DNA of 64,000 nt, taken from contig JAPPCZ010000086.1 of the NCBI GenBank assembly GCA_028824685.1, positions 62,001-126,000 of the forward strand, read 5' to 3'. The notes under the pieces were generated by a model that saw only the letters and a list, made by a program, of their open reading frames with translations, was not told the DNA's origin and searched no databases. Within the stretch, counting starts at the first letter, position 1. Every line of letters starts with the position of its first letter. Of this stretch, positions 59,501-64,000 are shown piece by piece. Origin of the DNA: Candidatus Poribacteria bacterium (lineage in GTDB: Bacteria; Poribacteria; WGA-4E; WGA-3G). The position numbers and the translations under genes were made by a program.

Positions 59501-60746
59501 CTTCACTAACTGCTTCCTCTTTGAGGAACTGTCGCTCAAGTTCAACGAAATTATTATAGAGACCATCCGCAACATCTTCGTAGTCTTTCGGCTCTATACC
59601 TTCAATACGATCGTACGGAATTTCTTGGACAGGTTTATCAGTGTGAAACCACCATGCGCCAACCTCTTCTTTTGACAACCAGTGCGGTAATTCCGATTTA
59701 TCTTGTTCCTGTTTATTCAGTTCGCCTTCACGAATTAAGTTTCCGATTTGTTGCAGAAGCCAATCACTATGGGTTGTTATAATTACACGCACACCCGCAC
59801 GAACTAAACGGGCAAGTGCGATGGCTACTTTGGTTTGCGCTTTGGGATGCAGATGGGATTCAGGCTCTTCAATTATGAGTGTGTCTCCTCGTTTAACAAC
59901 ACCACGTAAGAATAAAACCAGAGGAGCGAGTTCGGATACCATTGAGGAAGTGTGGTTGATTTGCAATTTTTCTTTGGTATTCTGTGGTCGATAGAAAATT
60001 TCCGGATAGGCTACCTCTGCAGGTCTGTTTACCTCTATTTTTCCATGTATTACCTCATTCTCCAATGCTTTAGCAATGTTGAGCATTTCATTTGAAGATG
60101 TCTTATGTTCATCATAATGTATAATTTGCATTAAAAAATCAGAGATCCATTTAGATATACGAATACGTTCAAAACTAAAATTGATTTTGTCTGCTACAAG
60201 CAAATTAGCAAATGTTTCGTATGTTAGCATTATACCTCGCCGAGCAGCGGGAATATAATATACTGCCAGTTTTTTCTGGTTTTTTCTATGCCATAGCATC
60301 TCGGATTCTTTAATTTTAAGCTTTTCGTTGAAAACTGTGCTGATTTTTGCGGAACCAACATGTTTACTGTCACATGTCCAATCCATTTCAAGTGCAGATC
60401 TACTATCATAACAAACTTTTAGTGATATACTCAATTTATCGGATAAATTGTCAGTAAATCTTTTTAACTCAGAAACCGATTTCAGATTAAAGCACTCTTT
60501 AAGCTCATAACCAAAAATCTTGCCAAGCTTGAGATTCGGTTCCTCCTGCGGTTGCTGCCATTTAGCAGAACCTTCAAAGCTGGGGTGTAACGCATAGATG
60601 AGCGCAGCAAGATACGTCTTACCGGTATTACTTTCACCGACAAACACAGTGAGCGGACGCAAATCTATTTCAGCCTTCTCTATCGGTCCAAAATTTTCTA
60701 CGGCGAGGTGGATGTTATGTGGTTGTGTGTCTTTATCTTCGTGCAT
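59493..60746 (-). CDS. AAA/ABC-type ATPase of the OLD/AAA_15 kind
   Basis: A 417-residue ATPase of the SMC/ABC-like class. Walker A is FVGESNTGKTYLAALIYAL (~35-53), an ABC-signature-like stretch is TSSMVSELAPLVLFL, Walker B is TLIIEEPESHLHP, and the H-loop is RVIITTHSDWLLQQI. The middle 200 residues are variable and partly helical. No TOPRIM domain follows, unlike OLD or GajA nucleases; a separate small nuclease-like gene does. Similar ATPase plus nuclease pairs occur in anti-phage systems such as Septu and PARIS, but this pair is not clearly any named system. Confidence 0.82.
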   Translation of the reverse strand: MHEDKDTQPHNIHLAVENFGPIEKAEIDLRPLTVFVGESNTGKTYLAALIYALHPSFEGSAKWQQPQEEPNLKLGKIFGYELKECFNLKSVSELKRFTDNLSDKLSISLKVCYDSRSALEMDWTCDSKHVGSAKISTVFNEKLKIKESEMLWHRKNQKKLAVYYIPAARRGIMLTYETFANLLVADKINFSFERIRISKWISDFLMQIIHYDEHKTSSNEMLNIAKALENEVIHGKIEVNRPAEVAYPEIFYRPQNTKEKLQINHTSSMVSELAPLVLFLRGVVKRGDTLIIEEPESHLHPKAQTKVAIALARLVRAGVRVIITTHSDWLLQQIGNLIREGELNKQEQDKSELPHWLSKEEVGAWWFHTDKPVQEIPYDRIEGIEPKDYEDVADGLYNNFVELERQFLKEEAVSEDE

Positions 60747-60814
60747 TCTGCTCTCCTACGAGGCAAGATTAAATCAATTATGGTGAATTATTGAAATAAT
60801 TATACACATCATAT

Positions 60815-60878
60815 GTAGGAGCGATCTCCGAATCACGACGAAACTACTGATAGTCGGGAATCGGAGTTCCCTCCTACA
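60815..60878 (-). repeat. MITE-like family A core (both inner arms)
   Basis: Both inner arms in reverse orientation around GAAACTACTGATA. The outer ends are degenerate. It lies upstream of the ATPase gene. Confidence 0.6.
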
Positions 60879-61004
60879 GATCAATACTCTATACATAAAT
60901 TCAAAATCTACCATATACGCAAGTATACAGTTAATTGCAAAGAATTGGGAAGTGGACGGGCACAGAGACCCGTCCCTACAAGAAAAATACAGATAGGTAT
61001 TGGC

Positions 61005-61793
61005 TCATCTTTTCAGATTTGCCCATGTGGTTGCCAATTTGCCGCGGGCGGAAACATCAAGTGTTTCGTTGATAATTTTCTGGATGTTTGCTTCAGAAAG
61101 CGCGTAGTTGGCTAACATCAGCTCGTCCATGCGCCCTTGAAAGAAACGAGGGCAACACGCGTTACTCTCACCACCAAAACGCAACGTCTTATTCGGTGAA
61201 CTTCTGCCAGTCCCTTTTTGTGGAATGACCTTACCATCATGTTCTCCGTTAATATAAAAACGCGCCTCTGTTCCGTTCCACACAAGCGCAACATGCGACC
61301 ACTCTTTGGCTTTCACTCTACCATCAGAAATATGGTAGCCAGGGTTATCGGTATCGTAGAAATAGTAGGCGAATTGACCTGCACCAGGTTCGATTTGCAG
61401 ATAATAGGTATTTTTGTAAAAGATAGTGGCTTTGTTCTCCTGCCCACCTGCGGGAAGCGGATCAGGAAAAATCCACGCCATCATCGTAATGGCTTGGTCT
61501 ATGTCTATCTCATTGGAGTGCGGGACCTCTATGTAATCAGGTTTACCGACTTCCCCAGACATCTGAACAGCTTTGCCAGCGATTCCTTCTACCCACTTGA
61601 CATCGCCAGTGAATTTACCGACTAATCCAGCAGTCGCATCTTTTGTTTCTTTTCCATTGCCTTCGTCAAGATGCCAGACATATAACTTCTTGCCGAGTTG
61701 TGCTACGTTGCCTTTTCCGCCAGCAGCAAATCCAACTTGGCAGAGGAATAGGCTTAGGAAAATGCTTAGGAAGATAACTTTCTGGGTTTTCAT
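61005..61793 (-). CDS. Exported LamG-domain protein with GKLATTWANLKR tail
   Basis: A 262-residue secreted protein. The signal peptide is KVIFLSIFLSLFLCQVGFAAG. A LamG/concanavalin-like jelly-roll domain spans ~30-240 (YVWHLDEGNGKETKDATAG, MMAWIFPDP, WSHVALVWNGTEARFYINGE, LRFGGESNACCPRFFQGRMDEL). The C-terminus is VSARGKLATTWANLKR. ATG at 61793 follows AAGGAGG; a longer reading of 34 extra residues is rejected. It probably binds carbohydrate at the cell surface or outside the cell. Confidence 0.86.
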   Translation of the reverse strand: MKTQKVIFLSIFLSLFLCQVGFAAGGKGNVAQLGKKLYVWHLDEGNGKETKDATAGLVGKFTGDVKWVEGIAGKAVQMSGEVGKPDYIEVPHSNEIDIDQAITMMAWIFPDPLPAGGQENKATIFYKNTYYLQIEPGAGQFAYYFYDTDNPGYHISDGRVKAKEWSHVALVWNGTEARFYINGEHDGKVIPQKGTGRSSPNKTLRFGGESNACCPRFFQGRMDELMLANYALSEANIQKIINETLDVSARGKLATTWANLKR

Positions 61794-61913
61794 ATTGATT
61801 CCTCCTTGAAGAGGTGTTTCAAAATTTGGAAGGTAGGAAACTACTTTGTTAGCACTAATTGGAATGAAACAGAGGCGGGTCCTGCGACCCACCACACAAC
61901 AGAATTGGAAAAT

Positions 61914-62048
61914 TAGAGTAGATTTAGAATTACTTGCACACTTTTGAACCGTAGGAGGGAACTCCGATTCCCGATATTCACAACATGTCGCGATTCGGAG
62001 ATCGCTCCTACAAGAGGCGTGTAAACTTATTTTAATAGTCCACTATAA
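61914..62048 (+). repeat. MITE-like family A element, full length
   Basis: About 135 nt, with a diverged left end (TAGAGTAGATT), both inner arms (from 61951) and a right end TAGTCCACTATAA. It lies between the two LamG genes. Confidence 0.65.
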
Positions 62049-62069
62049 ATAACAGTGATGTGTTCGGGT

Positions 62070-62837
62070 TTACTTCTTTAGGTTTGCCCAGGTTGTGGCG
62101 AGTTTGCCACCTGGATTGACCGCAAAGAATACACCATTGTTCATATCCTGATTAATTTCTTCTTCGGAGAGGGCGCGGTTATAAATGGCTACCTCATCAA
62201 CAAGACATACTGTGCCAGCAAGTCCTGTTTGGGATTTGCCAATGCGGAAGACAACGTCAACGCTGTTTATCTTACCAGCGGGTGGTTTATATGCGACATC
62301 TAATTTGCCATCAATGTATTGGCGGATCATATCGCCATCGTAAGCAGAAGCGACGTGGTGCCATTCTTTCAGTGCGGGTTTAATGGTCTGTTTGTTTCGG
62401 GACCCTTGCCATCCACCAATATTCATCCATGTTTCAATTTGTGGTGCACCGGTAGGATTTGAACTCCATTGAAGACAATATCCGCCAGTGTTGCCCGCAG
62501 TTCTACGTCCCATCAGGTTAGAATCGCCTTGGTCTTGTTCTGGGTAAAACCAAGCTTGAATCGTTAGTTCATCCATTATATCAAGTTCGGGAACAGCGTC
62601 AACCTCTACAAATTGCTCTGTATTTGCCAAATGGATGCATGCACCAATTTTGCCATCTTTTGACCATGTTGCCCCATTCAGGGTAGCTTCAAGGTTATTT
62701 CCACTTGCATCTTTGGCTTTGTTACCGTTTCCTTCGTCAAAAGGAAGGTACATCATAAGTGCCTTATCATCGTTTAATGCCCAAGCGTTGACACTGAGGC
62801 TTAGGGCAATGAGGAGAACAGTAATAATAAGTTTCAT
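62070..62837 (-). CDS. Exported LamG-domain protein with GKLATTWANLKK tail
   Basis: A 255-residue secreted protein with signal peptide KLIITVLLIALSLSVNAWA and one LamG/jelly-roll domain (MYLPFDEGNGNKAKDASGNN, LTIQAWFYPE, WHHVASAYDGDMIRQYIDGK, VCLVDEVAIYNRALSEEEI). The C-terminus is NPGGKLATTWANLKK. The start at 62837 has AGGAG before it; a reading that runs back to 63368 would lie across the downstream part of the TPP-enzyme gene in another frame and is rejected. It is a distant paralogue of the neighbouring LamG protein. Confidence 0.86.
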   Translation of the reverse strand: MKLIITVLLIALSLSVNAWALNDDKALMMYLPFDEGNGNKAKDASGNNLEATLNGATWSKDGKIGACIHLANTEQFVEVDAVPELDIMDELTIQAWFYPEQDQGDSNLMGRRTAGNTGGYCLQWSSNPTGAPQIETWMNIGGWQGSRNKQTIKPALKEWHHVASAYDGDMIRQYIDGKLDVAYKPPAGKINSVDVVFRIGKSQTGLAGTVCLVDEVAIYNRALSEEEINQDMNNGVFFAVNPGGKLATTWANLKK

Positions 62838-62883
62838 CTCAAACTCCTTTGTCACGATCACGAGGTTTCTCTGATCGGACGGG

Positions 62884-64000
62884 TTAGAACTTAGAAATCT
62901 GAATTTCTTTCGCTGTGATAAATTCGAGCAGTGCAGGAACGCCTTCCTGTGTTTTTTGGATACCGCGTTGGATAGCGGGTATAATTTGGTCCGGTGTTTC
63001 GACTCGCTCGCCGTAGCCACCGAACGCCTTTGCCATGTCTGCGTAGTTGCCCGAAATGTCTGTTGCCCGATATTTCTCAGTAGATACGGGCATAATTGGA
63101 ATTTCAATTGCCATAGAGAAATTGTTAAATAGGACAGATAAAATCGGAATTCGTTCACGCACTGCAGTTTCAAAGTCCATACCGGTAAAACCGATTGCTG
63201 CATCTCCCCAAACGTTGATGCAGAGTGCATCCGGTTTTGCGAGTTTTGCACCCATTGCAAGACCAAGTCCGTAACCGAGTTGGGTTGTCTTTCCCCAACC
63301 GATATAGGAGAGTGGACTTTCGCATTGCCAAAACGGAGATAGTTGATCGCGAGGGCTGCCTGCATCATGCGTGATTATAGTGTTTTTCACATCAACGGTG
63401 TGCATCAGATCCCAGATGACGCGATAAGGTGTCATCGGCACTTCATCAGAGGTGAGTTTCGGTGTCCACTGTTCCAACCATTCGGCTTTGACGTTACTAA
63501 TTTCTTCTGTAACTGCAGCCGTGCGGCTATCGGATGTTTCACCAGAACGTTCGCGAACAGCCGCTACTAATCCTTCTAAAATTAGGCGGGCATCACCAAC
63601 AAGCGCTGCCTCAACTGGTACATCTTTATTGATGTCTGCTGGATCCAACGTTGCATGAATGACGCGTTTGCCTTCCGGTATTGTAACACCGAAGTTAGTT
63701 CTGCTGAAACTGCATCCGATACCGAAAAGGAGATCAGTTTTTTGGAGGAAATGATGCACTGGTTTTGGGATGGAGCGTCCACCGGAACCCAGCGCCAATG
63801 GATGATTTTCTGGAAAAGCACTTTTCCCACCCAAACTCGTTGTGACAGGTGCAGCGAGGAGTTCTGCGAGTTCCTTCAACGCATCCCATGCTTGTGCGTA
63901 GTGAACCCCTTGTCCCGCATAAATGACGGGGCATTCTGCTTCAATGAGAGCATCTGCAACTGCTTCAATCTCGACGCTGTCAGGACCGTAACGCACAGTG
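62884..64000 (-). CDS. Thiamine-diphosphate-dependent enzyme, partial
   Basis: The C-terminal ~372 residues of an acetolactate synthase-like TPP enzyme; the N-terminal pyrimidine-binding domain lies beyond the window edge. Visible are the central domain (PVIYAGQGVHYAQAWDALKE ... GIGCSFSRTNFG) and the pyrophosphate-binding domain with the GDAAIGFTGMDFETAVRERIPI motif, where GDG is GDA, and VLFNNFSMAIE in place of the usual NDN-type stretch. It may form acetolactate or act as a decarboxylase or ligase of another 2-keto acid. It lies 46 bp upstream of the LamG gene on the same strand. Confidence 0.82.
   Translation of the reverse strand, partial: TVRYGPDSVEIEAVADALIEAECPVIYAGQGVHYAQAWDALKELAELLAAPVTTSLGGKSAFPENHPLALGSGGRSIPKPVHHFLQKTDLLFGIGCSFSRTNFGVTIPEGKRVIHATLDPADINKDVPVEAALVGDARLILEGLVAAVRERSGETSDSRTAAVTEEISNVKAEWLEQWTPKLTSDEVPMTPYRVIWDLMHTVDVKNTIITHDAGSPRDQLSPFWQCESPLSYIGWGKTTQLGYGLGLAMGAKLAKPDALCINVWGDAAIGFTGMDFETAVRERIPILSVLFNNFSMAIEIPIMPVSTEKYRATDISGNYADMAKAFGGYGERVETPDQIIPAIQRGIQKTQEGVPALLEFITAKEIQISKF

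Noticed and set aside
59501..59575. Longer start for the nuclease-like protein
   Set aside because: It would overlap the ATPase gene by more than 80 bases and adds residues that look like a shadow of that gene; ATG at 59500 gives a normal short overlap.
62838..63368. Long N-terminal extension of the LamG protein gene
   Set aside because: It overlaps the TPP-enzyme gene in another frame, lacks a signal peptide, and a strong AGGAG plus signal peptide mark the start at 62837.
1..64000. Insertion sequence or prophage
   Set aside because: No transposase, integrase, capsid or terminase-like protein is present; the mobile signals are limited to small non-coding repeats.

Overview
The window looks like a chromosomal segment of an uncultured, Gram-negative-type bacterium. 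The gene mix fits Candidatus Poribacteria or a close relative: three Gfo/Idh/MocA oxidoreductases, three phytanoyl-CoA dioxygenase (PhyH) proteins, three enolase-superfamily proteins, a DUF6785-type membrane protein, an FG-GAP/ASPIC protein, LamG, LRR, cohesin and dockerin surface proteins, and a FlgD-like C-terminal domain with the motif NFPNPFNPETW. An outer membrane is implied by a TonB-dependent receptor and several lipoproteins. The lineage is an inference from gene content; no rRNA is present. Base composition is moderately AT-rich, most genes carry AGGAG-type ribosome sites, and the gaps between genes are full of short palindromic repeats.

Layout. 1-662 is a repeat-filled gap. 663-7678 holds an oxidoreductase, an FG-GAP protein, a DNA glycosylase, a sugar isomerase-like protein and two proteins of D-amino-acid type (DUF1611/DgcN-like and D-threonine-aldolase-like). 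7700-17310 is a long minus-strand run. Its core (LolB-position lipoprotein, ispE, tRNA-Gln, rplY, pth) keeps an old bacterial gene order but lacks prs and carries a cell-wall amidase and a GerMN protein. Upstream of that core lie argD and an enolase/PhyH/Gfo trio. 17311-25000 has an S55-type peptidase lipoprotein, a small lipoprotein, a large membrane protein and an odd enolase homologue. 24950-34057 is a regulatory and cell-surface block: a sigma-54 activator with a pseudo-receiver, two copies of a two-gene cassette (membrane-anchored protein plus exported protein) with matching palindrome clusters upstream, a giant ECF sigma factor fused through a membrane segment to a beta-propeller, and a cytochrome-c-like lipoprotein. 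34145-41138 is metabolic (hydroxyacid dehydrogenase, MDR reductase, PhyH, zinc alcohol dehydrogenase, acyl-CoA ligase). 41641-51567 encodes a TonB receptor and two large surface proteins. 51695-58991 has a cytochrome c, a Gfo/PhyH pair, a small AT-rich membrane/proline-rich gene pair, and a four-gene catabolic operon (isomerase, RraA-like, M14 deacylase-like, enolase). 58988-60746 is an ATPase plus nuclease-like pair that may be a defence module. 61005-64000 has two LamG proteins and a partial thiamine-diphosphate enzyme.

The most distinctive signals are: (1) a short C-terminal tail, GKL(A/T)T(T/I)WA(N/D)LK, ending three otherwise different exported proteins, with the two LamG copies differing mainly at silent sites; (2) a leftover fragment of the other C-terminal domain type just after one of these tails, which suggests one terminal module was swapped for the other; (3) the sigma factor-membrane-propeller fusion beside the duplicated cassettes; (4) hairpin repeats spaced at almost exactly 50 nt at two loci, and a 135-138 nt MITE-like element present in at least four full-length copies.
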